Below, in pieces: positions 46,350-57,954 of a stretch of DNA of 64,000 nucleotides. Location of the stretch: the NCBI GenBank assembly GCA_964058845.1, contig CAXKVR010000140.1, positions 186,001 to 250,000 on the forward strand, read 5' to 3'. The DNA comes from Carex sylvatica (lineage: Eukaryota > Streptophyta > Magnoliopsida > Poales > Cyperaceae). The position numbers were made by a program, and so were the translations under genes. The notes beneath the pieces are model-generated. The model saw only the letters and a program-made list of their open reading frames with translations. It did no database searches and had not been told where the DNA came from. Position 1 is the first letter of the stretch, and every line of letters begins with the position of its first letter.

Positions 46350-49300
46350 CTACAATGTTGTAGTTATTTTCGGCCTAATCTCATCTAAAAAAATTTTAAC
46401 CCACATTTTCCGCAAATCTCCCAAGCGTTGTACATTATGTTTAGCGGGAATATCCTGCATTTTTAAAAAGTTAGAAGAGCATGGACAATTAATTTTGTAT
46501 TTTATTATATTTGAAGCAAGAATTTATCATTACTTTTGAAAAATATATAAATGCATATATACCCTTAAGTTCGGAAAAGAATCGAGTTGTTCGCTTATTA
46601 TGTCTTGCATGAGCAACATGACATAATATGCACATTCCCAGCCGGCTGGTTGTTGTGGGCACTATATAACAAGTTTGTAAAAAATAAAATGTAAGTTAAT
46701 GAGAATATATAGCAATGATTTAGATATTCACAAATTTTTGCATCTAGGTCCTTATAATCATATCTCAATAGAAACTATTACCTTGCAATCGTTATGAATC
46801 GTTAAAGTACCCATTTCCCTGATGAAGGCACTGTTGAAATATGAAAAAATTGAACAATCAGTACTTACGAGAGATATTTAAAACGATAATATAATAATAA
46901 AATCATTAGAATTCTAAACAAACGTAAAATTAAGAAAGTTACTTACTCCTCGACCGCAGCAGTGATCATTAGCATTTTTTTGCTCTTCTTATCGGAATCG
47001 TACACGTACAAGGAACGATCTCTTGGTATAAGCACGGTCAATATCCAATGATTTCTGCATATTAAGTTTGTAGCATGTCATATTCTATAATTTATATGAA
47101 TTGAAAGAAATATAATAAAATTATAATATATATATAACACTAACATCTGATGGTAAGGTATAAAGATCAATCTCTTGTCCCGATTCTCTTGGAGTGCTTT
47201 CCTCATGTATTGAATAACACCTCCCCGGTCATCATTCAGCATGGTGGCATTTGTTCGCTGGGGGTCCATGAAACCAATCTGCTCATCGGGAAATTCCTCC
47301 TTGATGAATTTGTGCCAATACCTAAAAAAAAGAAGGCATACATGTGTTCTCAAGTTTGTGAAATTTGAATTAAAAGTACTGAATTCTGCAGTTATTACTA
47401 ATATTAAACTCACAGCATCCATATCTGAATGACTGGTCCAGTGAGCCACTCCCGTGGTGTAAGCAAGGCCGCATAATCATCTGCATAAACGTATATGGAC
47501 TCTGCTGAACAGAAAAGATCAAGTGGCGGATCGATTTTGAATGGACTGCCATCTAGCTCTGAAAATCGATCACGCAGCTGGTTGAATGTTCGTCCCAGCT
47601 TTTCAAAATTTATATGATCAAACACCTTGCTGTGACTCGTTGTTTTTCGATCTCCAGAAACTTGCACCTCTTTGCGTGGTTCCTACAAAATTTCATAATA
47701 AATTGAAATAAAATACAAAATCAACTATAACTATATCATATAGATACAAATTAAGAAGGCATAAAACTTAATAATAATATACCTCATCTGAACCTGTCAA
47801 TATCATGGACATCGGCCATGCAGTGAAACTGCCGAGGACCGATGCAAGGGTTAACTGCTCGCCATTTGGTACAGGTATGGGGAGTTCTATGAAGTCTGCA
47901 TCACGAATAGCATCCACCGTTACTCTTGCATGGTCGGGCGGCATAGGCAAACCGTGAATTGTTCCACCTTGTACAACTGGAACATGAATTGTCCCTACGG
48001 CCACTACAAGAGTATTCCCACCTACATTCGCCTGGAGTCTGCACCTTAGTTCTTCCTCCTGTACAAATACATGTATTTACTCGAATAAAATCTAAATATG
48101 TATGAAATTAAAGCATAGACCTACTGATTCAAATCTGAATTTGCATTACCTCAGTATGCTCGGAAAGATTTGCATATGGTTTGACTGACTGACAGCTGCT
48201 CTGAACGACTGTTGGGCTATACGTCTTTTCTTGTTGGCCCATGGTCTGCCGAAGCATTATTGCAAGCTCAGCTTTCATTTCTTCTTTCATTTCTTCTTTC
48301 ATTTCTTGCCGCAATCTCTGCTCCATTCCTCTTACTCTCTCCTCCACTCTTTGATCCACTCTCGCATCAAATTCTTCTTCGAATCTCGAGTAAGTAACAG
48401 TGTGTTTCCTCCTTATCGAGCTCTTACCGAATGCTGTTGTAATTGGAAGCAGACCGCCCACTGCTCTCACCCTTCCGGGATGTTCCCGATTTGGCAGAGA
48501 TTTTTCCAGAACATCATTGTATCGAACGACGGCCAACTGGCCTTGTTTAAAGGCCGCTTCTTGTTCTTCCTGAAATGACCACATAAATGTTATAACAAAA
48601 TAAATTAAAGTTGAAGTTTCAATGAATGACAATATCTAAATACTCACAATTCTGGTGATAACCGGTAAGTATGTGTCTGGATAAAAGCGTTCATTGGTCT
48701 CTTCTGAGAGCTTCTGTCTTCCTAGTTTCCACGTGACGTGCCTATGCTCAACCGACAAATCAATAAGCTCCTCTGGTGTCAATGCAGTACCAGTTGACCC
48801 TTGGGAAGATGGATCACTAATAGCTTTCTCGTTTGCAATCGTCTGCATAGCATCTCTGAGTCTACTCTGAAAACCCTCACCGGTATAACCTCTGGATCCT
48901 AAGAAATGCGGATACTCGTTGTGGGCCTGATTCGCCGTTCCAATCTTACTGGAATCCTACAATTTGAACAAATAAACAATTAGTCTCAATTATAAAAAAA
49001 TTTGAATTCTTAATTAATTATACATAAGGTAGGTGGTTCATAGTAACTATCATACAGCAAATTTCTCCGTCTCTCGGTACTTGCAAAATTCTTCCCAGTC
49101 TTGTTCTTCAATCTGGAGCTTACCAAAATCGGGCGTCTCACCCTTGCGCCACACTTTAGTCATTTCGGTTCGCCACTTCCGGTGACAAGTAGACATTTTC
49201 TGATAATAATATTTCTGCACCTCTTCGTTGTCGATTATGCCCCAGTCTACCTTACAAACAAATAGAAATAAAAAATTTAGAGTTAGTTAATATCAAAAGA

Positions 49301-49582
49301 AATCTTGTGAAATTAGCAGCAAAATTTGTTTACCTTAAGTATTTCCCATATTTTTTGCTTTTTCTCATCTGGAACATCTTTCCATCGTTGGAACCTTAGA
49401 GAGACATTCCTTCTTACCAATATCCCAAATTCCGTTGCAAAACTCGTCGTATCTCGAGTAACAACCGGCCTGTAAAATTTGTCAAGTTCCAGCTGTTTGT
49501 CTTTCTCGTTGAACTTCTCCTTAATTTTGTTAGGCCCTCTTCTTTTCTTCTTAGCTGAGACTATGTCACCATCACCTTCCAT
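46350..49582 (-). CDS. CACTA second protein: transposase-24-like, coiled coil, DUF8039-like, Ulp1-like
   Basis: I could join eleven exons with GT/AG borders into an open frame of 751 residues: 49582-49334, 49250-49056, 48956-48648, 48569-48150, 48058-47783, 47682-47414, 47321-47145, 47054-46947, 46830-46782, 46661-46563, 46454-46350 (stop TAG). Exons 1-3 resemble the plant transposase (Ptta/En/Spm, PF03004) family (KKRRGPNK, then RNVSLRFQRWKDVPDEKK). Exon 4 is a charged coiled coil with KEEM repeats. Exon 5 resembles DUF8039 (GTIHGLPMP...LGSFTAWP). Exons 7-11 resemble a C48/Ulp1 cysteine protease: histidine in NHWILTVL, aspartate in YVYDSDK, glutamine and cysteine in QPAGWECAYYVM. By position it takes the place of TnpA, which binds the subterminal repeats; the protease part may act on SUMO-like conjugates or be structural. 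Both roles are inferred. The exact start is open (see 50291-50535). Confidence 0.8.
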
Positions 49583-50290
49583 ATCTGAAGCAAGAATTGA
49601 GAAGAGAATAACTAACTGCTTCATAATTTATTATGAAATATATATATATATATATATAGTAATGACCACATCAATACAATTAGACACATCAATACAAGCT
49701 TAATTATTGAAGTACAAGAAAGCATAATTTCTTATTCTCTATTACCATGCTTTGGTATTGGAGCTGAGAATAATGAGATGTAGGAAAGATGGGCATCGGT
49801 TACTTGTAGAAATCATACAATTTGAGGCTTCTTAAGTTTACGAGAATCATACAATTTGGTTCACTTCTAATTATTTCGCGCGTGAATTAAGTACAAATAA
49901 ATGGTTCAGTAATATACATGTTAGATGTATTTAACAACAGACATTGCTTTCACCTATTTGGTAAGCCTTTTGCAGCAAGCCAGAAACTGTAATTAATTAG
50001 TAATTAGGTTCAATTCAACACTGGTACAAGCCGTATTCTCGCCAAGCTACTATATATTCTCATTAAGAAATTTCACTATATATGAATGATCATATGAAGG
50101 TGCATATTTCTGTCAATTCAGTCTACTTATTTGCTACAACCAAAGAATTCATAATTACGGCATGCACCATGCACCATATATATTACAAATAATAGACTAT
50201 CTCCAACAATTTCTAATCCGAATTTTCCAAAATTTCTAAACAATTCCTACTAAATTGATTTTGTTAAAGGGAGAGGGAGAGGGGACTTAC

Positions 50291-50535
50291 CCGAGTTTGA
50301 GAAGGAGAGGGAGGCGGAGCCGACGGTGGGGTGGAAGAGAGACGCACGGCGGGGTGGAACTAGCCGACGGACTAGGGTTTTGAGAAGGAGAGGAAGAGAG
50401 ACGCACAACGGAGCTAGGGTTTTGAAACTTGTGAAATTTTTGGCTAAGTGCTTGAGGAGAAGAGGAAGAGAGGAGAGGCCACGGTTTTGAGGAGAAGAGG
50501 AAGGGAGGCCATGGTTTTGAAAATTTTCCAAATTT
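50291..50535 (-). other. Probable 5' leader exon of the second CACTA gene
   Basis: The minus strand is pyrimidine-rich with CCCTAG and CTTCTCCTC repeats. It ends in a good donor (CGG then GTAAGT at 50290-50285). An acceptor (GCTTCAG) lies just before AT-ATG at 49584. If spliced so, an ATG at 50531 would be in frame with the ATG at 49582 and add about 81 serine/proline/leucine-rich residues. The repetitive composition looks more like a leader than a conserved protein part. Confidence 0.5.
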
Positions 50536-50549
50536 TGGCTAAGTGAACC

Positions 50550-51022
50550 GGCGCCCTAATAGAGTATCAAGATCGGTTCAAACATGAGAACCGATCCTGA
50601 TTCCTATCTGGATCGGTTCCTTACTAAAGAACCGATCCAGATAGGCATCAGGATCGGTTCTCATGTTTGAACCGATCTTGATACGTTTTTAAATTTAAAA
50701 ATAAAACGGTGCCTTTAATAGAGTATCAAGATCGGTTCAAACCTGAGAACCGATCCTGATGCCTATCTGGATCGGTTCTTTAGTAAGGAACCGATCCAGA
50801 TAGGCATCAGGATCGGTTCTCAGGTTTGAACCGATCTTGATACTCTATTAGGGCTTTTTTAAATTTAAAAATAAAACAGTGCCCCCAAAATAGTATCAGG
50901 ATCGGTTCAAACATGAGAACCGATCCTGATTCCTATCTGGATCGGTTCCTTACTAAAGAACCGATCCAGATAGGCATCAGGATCGGTTCTCAGGTTTGAA
51001 CCGATCTTGATACTCTATTAAA
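50550..51022. repeat. Internal array of GGATCGGTT palindromes
   Basis: Three related blocks of about 155 bp, each with TATCAAGATCGGTT, ATCTGGATCGGTT and inverse copies, separated by TTTAAATTTAAAAATAAAAC. They match the subterminal motif of this element but lie between its two genes, just upstream of the leader exon of the second gene. They could serve its control or mark an older insertion or duplication. Confidence 0.85.
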
Positions 51023-51141
51023 TTTAAATATGATAATAAATATGTATAAGTTATCAGATATTTAGAATGTTATTTTTTAAAATAATTTTATAAATAATTT
51101 ACAAATAACTTATATAATTTATAAATAATGTATATGTTATG

Positions 51142-51566
51142 GAGGTTGGCTACTATGCTTATATAAGCATATCCCCACATATGCTTATAACTCATTTTTG
51201 TGTTTTCAATGTCCAAATGGTCGATCTGAACCGTTAGATGTGATCTCTATATTGAAATGTGTTTGGAGACTAAATTTTACATTTTTCTGAATTTTTTTAC
51301 TATTTATGAAGCCACTTTGAAAATCGCTGATCCAACGGTGACTGCACAAAACAGTAAAATCAGCAGCCACCGTTGGATTAATAATTTTCAAAGTGGCTTA
51401 ATAAATAGTAAACAAAATCAGAAAAATGTAAAATTTGGTCTCCAAGAACATATTAATATGGAGAACAAGATGAACGGTTCAGATCGACCATTTGGACATT
51501 GGAAACACAAAAATGAGTTATAAGCATATGTGGGGATATGCTTATATAAGCATAGTAGCCAACCTC
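51142..51566. mobile_element. Long-hairpin MITE (MULE type) inside the CACTA element
   Basis: A perfect 10-bp duplication ATATGTTATG (51132-51141 and 51567-51576) flanks a 425-bp near-perfect inverted repeat. The outer 60 bp of each side (GAGGTTGGCTACTATGCTTA onward) look identical. Arms are about 200 bp with a short centre. No coding capacity. A transcript would fold into a long double-stranded hairpin. Confidence 0.9.
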
Positions 51567-51691
51567 ATATGTTATGATATTATATGTATAAGTTATCATA
51601 TTTTGATATATAAATGATTTTTTAAATATTTTTTTTAAAAATAAGTTATAATATTTTGATATATAAATTACATTTTAAAACTTATTTGATT

Positions 51692-52600
51692 ATTATTTTT
51701 AGTGGTTTGAAAATTTCAAAACTAAATAAATTTCATGCTTCTTAATTGAAATCTTATTTGATGTGACAAATATTTGTAGCTTACATTTAACTAGATAATT
51801 TACGAAGAAAAGCATTTTTTTAGAAATAATTTTTAGAGAGTAATGTTCTTTAACATTTCTCATTATAACAATTTATTTTTAAAAAAATTTCTGGAATTTT
51901 TGAAAAGTAATTTATTAATGAACAATTTGTACACACAAATATAGGGAAAACACCATCTGGATCGGTTCCTACCTCCAGAACCGATCCAGATAGGTATCTG
52001 GATCGGTTCTGGAGGTAGGAACCGATCCAGATGGTGTTCTTCTCCTATGTGTGGTTTATATTTTTGTGTGTACATGTATACTTTTTTTTAAAATGAAAGT
52101 CAGAATGTGTATGTGTTATATTTTTCTAAATTATTGTAATCATAAATTCTGATAAATAATTTTATTATTTTTAGTGGTTTGAAAATTTCAAAACTAAATA
52201 AATTTCATGCTTCTTAATTGAAATCTTATTTGATGTGACAAATATTTGTAGCTTACATTTAACTAGATAATTTACGAAGAAAAGCATTTTTTTAGAAATA
52301 ATTTTTAGAGAGTAATGTTCTTTAACATTTCTCATTATAACAATTTATTTTTAAAAAAATTTCTGGAATTTTTGAGAAGTAATTTATTAATGCACAATTT
52401 GTACACACAAATATAGGGAAAACACCATCTGGATCGGTTTCTACCTCCAGAACCGATCCAGATACCTATCTGGATCGGTTCTGGAGGTAGGAACCGAACC
52501 AGATGGTGTTCTTCTCCTATATGTGTGGTTTATATTTTTGTGTGTACATGTATATTTTTTTTAAAATGAAAGTCAGAATGTGTATGTGTTATATTTTACC
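51692..52600. repeat. Tandem duplication with 472-bp period inside CACTA
   Basis: The block 51692-52126 is repeated at 52164-52598 with very few changes. Each copy ends in a GGATCGGTT palindrome pair (51957-52024 and 52428-52506) followed by a GTGTGTACATGTATA word. It lies between the end of the transposase gene and the MITE. Confidence 0.88.
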
Positions 52601-52850
52601 AGATGATACGTATATACTAAATAGTAACATTAAAAATTAAAAAATTAAAAAATAAGCTAATAAATTTACATATAACATGAAAATAAATAAGTTACAAGAA
52701 ACATTGAAGAATATATAACTTCCATGCATGTTTTTCATTGTCTAGTGTTTCAATGCATCCTGAAAAAAGAAAAATTTCTTAAGTCAACGATATTAAATAA
52801 TAATAAATTACATATTTTATATTTTTATATTTTGACATACCAATAAAAGT

Positions 52851-55800
52851 TTAGGGATTATTGCCAGTGGGAACTTCAATCCATTCTCCTTCATTGTGAT
52901 CGTTGCGCGTGTGGCTTGTCTTGTTATCCTCACCGGTTGGTAAAGATGCCATGCCAGTGGAAAACGGTGGTATCTCATCAAAATGATCGTACGCTTCTTC
53001 ATCTTCCACATTATCAATCCCGATGATACGTCTTTTACCAGAGAGGACAACATGTCTTGAACGATCGGCCGGATCAGTAACGTAGAACACTTGCGTGGCT
53101 TGTCTTGCAAGTATAAATGGATCGTCCTTGTATCCAGCCTTACTGAAATCCACTAGAATAAAACCATCTTCGTCGACTTTAACCCCCCTACGGTTATCGA
53201 CCCATTTACACATAAATAACGGAATGTTAAATTTTCTATAATCTACCTCCCAAATTTCTTCAACAAATCCGTAATATGACATTGATGCATGCGATGGTCC
53301 GGCACCTTTAAGATCTGACAAATCACTAGAAACGGCTACTAACGTCACTCCACTGTTTTGCACGGTACTCTTTGAATCTTGATTTCTTGTGTAAAATGTG
53401 TACCCGTTGATGTCATATCCTTGGAAGGTCCTCACGACGTGGACTGGACCAAGAGCCAACAATTTCACAGTTTCTGTAATATTTTCTCCCTCTGGAGCTT
53501 GCACGACTCTCCGTGTAAACCATCCCTCAAACTTTTTATTGTGTTCGCTGATTAACCACTTGTTGGATTTCTTAGGATTCTGTTGCCGCAAAAGAGTCAT
53601 ATGCTCGTCCCAAAAAGGATGAACGTCAGTGAGGTGTTGTAAAACATGAAAATGTGCTAGTGACATCATTGTACTATCGGGCTCGAATAATTTCGCACCG
53701 ATTGTGCCTACCCCACGAAGTCGACCCTCGTGCCGAGATTTAGGGATGCCTATAGCTTTGACATCATCCATATAATTAGTACAAAACTCAATAACCTCTT
53801 CGGCAGCATAAGCTTTTACGATGCTTCCCTCAGGCCGATATCGATTCCTGACATATGCCTTTAACAATCCCATGTATCTCTCGAACGGATACATGTACCG
53901 CAAGAAAACAGGTCCGCACATCTTAATTTCTCTAATTAGGTGAACAATTAAATGAACCATGATATCAAAAAAAGACGGCGGAAAATACATTTCAAGATGA
54001 CAAAGAGTGACAACAACCTCCTTCTGCAGAGCATCTAGCATATCGGGATCACTTACTTTGCAACATATGGCATTAAAGAAAAAACAAAGCTTCGTGATGG
54101 TCTGCCTAACACACTTTGGCAATATGCCCCGAATTGCAACAGGAAGAAGCTGTGTCATTAAAACATGACAGTCATGAGACTTCATTCCTGTCAATTTTAA
54201 ATCTTCCAGTGAAACTAGGTTTTTAATATTCGAAGAATATCCAGATGGAACTTTGACACCATGAAGGCATTCCAATAAGCTTTTTTTCTCTGATTTCGAC
54301 AGCGTATGCATTGCAGGTTTTAGATACGTACAAAATTTCCCATTTTCTCTTTCCTTCTCTGCTGGTTGTAGATCCGACCGTATGCTCAGGAATTGCATGT
54401 CTTTCCGAGCATTGATACCATCCTTAGTCTTACCCGGAATATTCAATAATGTTCCAACTAGGCTATCACACACATTTTTAACCACATGCATCACATCGAG
54501 ACAATGTCGAACATCTAAGTGCTGCCAGTATGGTAAATCCCAGAATATTGACCTCTTCTTCCAACTAATTTTCGGTGCCCCTTTCTTTCTCACCACCTTC
54601 TTTTTAAATTTCCCAAATTGAACTTTGATATCCTTCACTCGCGAATAAACAGCTTTACCGGTCAACGGATAATTTACTCTGGTATTCTCGGTCTTTCCAT
54701 TGAATTCTTTCTTTCTCTTTCGGTGTGCATGGTTGGCAGGAAGAAATCTACGATGACCCATGTACACATTTTTAGAGGAATTAGGTAGCCACACATCGAC
54801 TGTATCGTCTAGGCAAACAGGGCATGCTTTCTCTCCTTTGAGACTGTAACCCGACAAATTTCCATAAGCCGGAAAATCATTAATGGTGCAGAAAATCATG
54901 GCCCGTAAAGTGAATTTCTCCTTGTTGTATGCATCAAATATCTGCACTCCGGGTTGCCATAATTCTTTTAAATCATCGATCAATGGCGCTAGATACACAT
55001 CTATGTCGTTCCCGGGCTGTTTGGGTCCTGATATGAGCAAGGTCAACATGATGTATTTGCGTTTCATACATAACCAAGGCGGAAGATTATAAATGCACAA
55101 TAAAACCGGCCAACTGCTGTGCTTGCTGCTCATGCTACTGTGCGGATTTATTCCATCTGCACTCAGCCCAAGCTTAAGATTTCTAGGGTCACATCCGAAT
55201 TCGGGGAACTCTCTGTCAATATTTCTCCACTGAGGAGAATCAGCGGGGTGCCGTAATTTTCCGTCTTTTTTTCGGTTATCTGCATGCCAACGCACTAATT
55301 TTGCATCTTTAGCATTTGAGAACAAACGTTTCAATCTCGGTTTCACGGGGAGGTACCACAATGCTTTTGCCGGAGGCCCTTTATTCGGTTTGTAATCATC
55401 ACTTTTATCGCCGGTTAACTGCTTTGGTTTGTAACGTGATGCTCCACATTTTGGACACTCGTGAAGATCTTTATACTCGGATCGATATAATATACAATCA
55501 TTTGGACACGCATGTATTATTTGAACTTCCAAATCCACTGGGCACAATATTTTCTTCGCTTCATAAACATTTGGTGGTATCTCGTTTCCATCCGGAAGTA
55601 TTTCTTTTAAAGTTTGTAATAACCCAGTAAAACTTTTATCACTCCAACCGTTAGATGCTTTAAGGTTATACAATTTTAATACACCTTTCAATTTTGAAAA
55701 TTTAGAACAACCAGGGTACAATTCTTTATTAGAATCTTCGTACAAATTCTCAAATAAACAATACTGCTTATCATTATCAAAATCATCTTCTAAATCACGT

Positions 55801-56225
55801 AACATTTGATCAAAATTATCACATTTATCTACCACCATATCATCATTTTCTTCGGTATGGTATTCCTGATCCTCAGTACGAGCACCTATATCGGTTTCCA
55901 ATCCCCGTAGATCATTCCCGTCGTTTCCACCGGTATGGTATTTCTGATGCTCAGTACCAGTGCCTATGTCGGTTGGCAAACTCTCACCGTGCCATAACCA
56001 ACACTTATATCCTTGCTTGAATCCACGACGGATTAAATGGTTCCTCACTTGGTTCGAGTTGGAGAATTTTTGACCATTGTTACAATCACGGCAAGGACAC
56101 GACATCAGTGCACTCCCCTTATTTGCCATATCTTCCGTAGCAACTCTGATAAATTCCTCGACACCTGTCATATATTCATCAGACAGACGTGATACTTCGT
56201 ACATCCAACTGCGGCCCATCTGCAA
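52851..56225 (-). CDS. CACTA transposase (tnp2 / TnpD type), 1124 aa
   Basis: One uninterrupted frame on the minus strand. The ATG at 56225 is used by the longest frame, but MGRSWMYEVSRL (ATG at 56219) is the more usual family start. Domains in order: transposase-associated zinc region (about 5-85, CPCRDCNN and HLIRRGF), a CPKC zinc motif (about 257), the tnp2 core (about 300-620, with the aspartates of GLSADGINP near 355 and LDVMHVVKN near 578), a DUF4218-like part (about 690-830, FDIMVHLIVHL and YPFERYMG), and a DUF4216-like part (about 960-1060, GFVEEIWEVDY). The length is usual for complete plant CACTA transposases. The protein would cut and join the CACTA ends in the nucleus. No stop or frameshift is seen, so this copy may still be functional. 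Confidence 0.93.
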   Translation of the reverse strand: MQMGRSWMYEVSRLSDEYMTGVEEFIRVATEDMANKGSALMSCPCRDCNNGQKFSNSNQVRNHLIRRGFKQGYKCWLWHGESLPTDIGTGTEHQKYHTGGNDGNDLRGLETDIGARTEDQEYHTEENDDMVVDKCDNFDQMLRDLEDDFDNDKQYCLFENLYEDSNKELYPGCSKFSKLKGVLKLYNLKASNGWSDKSFTGLLQTLKEILPDGNEIPPNVYEAKKILCPVDLEVQIIHACPNDCILYRSEYKDLHECPKCGASRYKPKQLTGDKSDDYKPNKGPPAKALWYLPVKPRLKRLFSNAKDAKLVRWHADNRKKDGKLRHPADSPQWRNIDREFPEFGCDPRNLKLGLSADGINPHSSMSSKHSSWPVLLCIYNLPPWLCMKRKYIMLTLLISGPKQPGNDIDVYLAPLIDDLKELWQPGVQIFDAYNKEKFTLRAMIFCTINDFPAYGNLSGYSLKGEKACPVCLDDTVDVWLPNSSKNVYMGHRRFLPANHAHRKRKKEFNGKTENTRVNYPLTGKAVYSRVKDIKVQFGKFKKKVVRKKGAPKISWKKRSIFWDLPYWQHLDVRHCLDVMHVVKNVCDSLVGTLLNIPGKTKDGINARKDMQFLSIRSDLQPAEKERENGKFCTYLKPAMHTLSKSEKKSLLECLHGVKVPSGYSSNIKNLVSLEDLKLTGMKSHDCHVLMTQLLPVAIRGILPKCVRQTITKLCFFFNAICCKVSDPDMLDALQKEVVVTLCHLEMYFPPSFFDIMVHLIVHLIREIKMCGPVFLRYMYPFERYMGLLKAYVRNRYRPEGSIVKAYAAEEVIEFCTNYMDDVKAIGIPKSRHEGRLRGVGTIGAKLFEPDSTMMSLAHFHVLQHLTDVHPFWDEHMTLLRQQNPKKSNKWLISEHNKKFEGWFTRRVVQAPEGENITETVKLLALGPVHVVRTFQGYDINGYTFYTRNQDSKSTVQNSGVTLVAVSSDLSDLKGAGPSHASMSYYGFVEEIWEVDYRKFNIPLFMCKWVDNRRGVKVDEDGFILVDFSKAGYKDDPFILARQATQVFYVTDPADRSRHVVLSGKRRIIGIDNVEDEEAYDHFDEIPPFSTGMASLPTGEDNKTSHTRNDHNEGEWIEVPTGNNP

Positions 56226-56316
56226 TTATAATAAAACACAATTAATTAAGAACAAGGTTGGAGAGCTTAGTTCTATTCACAATATGGCTTACATGGGGCC
56301 GGGTTACCATCCTATC

Positions 56317-56517
56317 CCACTCTCTGAATACTTTGTCTCAGTAGTGGCCGCATATTAGTCGTGTTTTAGCATTTAAGAAAATTTCGGCAGCATTTCCCCT
56401 TAGTTTCCCGAGATTCGGGAAACTAAGTGGAAATGCTGCCAAAATTTTCTTAAATGCTAAAACACGACTAACATGTGGCCACATCCTAAATGAGACAAAG
56501 TATTCAGAGAGCAGTCC
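56317..56517. repeat. Hairpin repeat upstream of the transposase gene
   Basis: Arms of about 95 bp (GAATACTTTGTCTCA and CGGCAGCATTTCC words) face each other around GTTTCCCGAGATTCGGGAAAC at 56402-56422. A smaller hairpin (TTCAAAATTAATCC with its inverse) follows at about 56532-56565. It lies just upstream of the transposase start; I recall similar CGGCAGCATTTCCCC words near 5' ends of other plant CACTA genes, so it may be native to the element. Confidence 0.75.
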
Positions 56518-56569
56518 CAAAACGGGGACTATTCAAAATTAATCCCTAATGGATTAATTTTGAACGGGT

Positions 56570-57480
56570 ATCATGACCTAAAGGCATTAATAATGCGGTT
56601 GTGGCTCATAAGACAGTACTCTAGCTACATATCTAGCTAATATAAATACATCTCTTACAAAAAAAATATACATTAATTAATGCACAAAAATAATTAAACA
56701 TGAAACTTCTAGGTTGTACTTACAACTTTTTTGAATGACGGATCGAGTGAGATGAAAATATATCGCTGCACCAAATATCTCAATAATAGCCAATCTACAA
56801 AATGAAACCATCGATCGTTAAGAGATGTACATAACATGCATGTTATATATCCTACAACTTGAAATAAAAAAAATGCTCATATAGCATATATATATAGCAT
56901 ATATATATAGCATATATATATAGCATATATATATAGCATATATATATAGCATATATATAGAAAATCTTGAAATAAGAAGAGATATTCAAACTTATAAAGA
57001 AAATCTCCACATATAAAGAATAACTCATATGTAGCTCATATATTAGCTCATATATAGCATATATGCATATATATATATATACATATATGCATGTGCATCC
57101 AAGTCTCCACATATAAAAAAAAACTTGAAATGAAAAGATGCTAGGTATTCAAACTTATAATTAAAAGCTTGTGGAACCAACAAAAGAGCTGAATCAAGGC
57201 TATAAGGTTTAGATTTTGAGCGGGCCGGATCATAACTCACTTCTCATATATATATAGGATTTAGGGTTTAGGGTTTGAACCGAATTAATTATAAAGCTAA
57301 TAGATGGTGCTCTACTAGTAATAACAAACTTGAGAAAATAGATGATCAAATGTACCTCAGAAAAGAGAGGTGAGATAGCTGAAGTAATGTAGGGCGAAAT
57401 AGCTGCTGCGCTAATTAAGAGAGGCGATAGAGGAAGAGAAACGAGATTCTGACAATAATGGAACTGAATTAACTTTTCAT
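56570..57480. other. CACTA 5' region, probable leader and introns of the transposase gene
   Basis: No long frame. Minus-strand splice-like signals occur (TTTTGTAG acceptor near 56799, GTAAGT donor near 56727, GAGGTACATT near 57360), which would fit non-coding leader exons. Contains the AT-rich satellite at 56880-56960. Confidence 0.4.
56880..56960. repeat. Tandem repeat, 13-bp unit
   Basis: About six copies of ATAGCATATATAT. Confidence 0.9.
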
Positions 57481-57487
57481 ATGCACT

Positions 57488-57688
57488 ATCAGGATCGGTT
57501 CTTTGTAAACAACCGATCCAGATACTATCAGGATCGGTTCTTTGTAAACAACTGATCCTGATAGTTAACTATCAGGATCGGTTGTTTACACAGAACCGAT
57601 CCTGATAGTATCTGGATCGGTTGTTTACAAAGAACCGATCCAGATACTATCAGGATCGGTTCTGTGTAAACAACCGATCCTAAAAGCA
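57488..57688. repeat. CACTA subterminal repeat array, 5' end, inner block
   Basis: Alternating ATCAGGATCGGTT / AACCGATCC palindromes with TTTGTAAAC-type spacers. It is separated from the outer block by about 0.7 kb that holds the small repeat ORF. Confidence 0.88.
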
Positions 57689-57954
57689 TATTTCTTAAAA
57701 AATAACCAAAAATTGATACTAAAAATAATTATTTCTTAAATTATCTTATCAATTATTTTAATAAATTATATTAGATAAAAAATTCGGTCCTCATCCTTAT
57801 ATCAAATAAAAAATTCTGGCATAATCCAAATAAACTTGAAATTCGATGGAGCTTTTGTCAAACTGAAAGAAGAAAGATTTAAATTTTCAGAGAATAACAT
57901 TGAAAAAGTAATTACTTGATTAAACGGACAGTACATGAGATTGAAGCAAATTGA

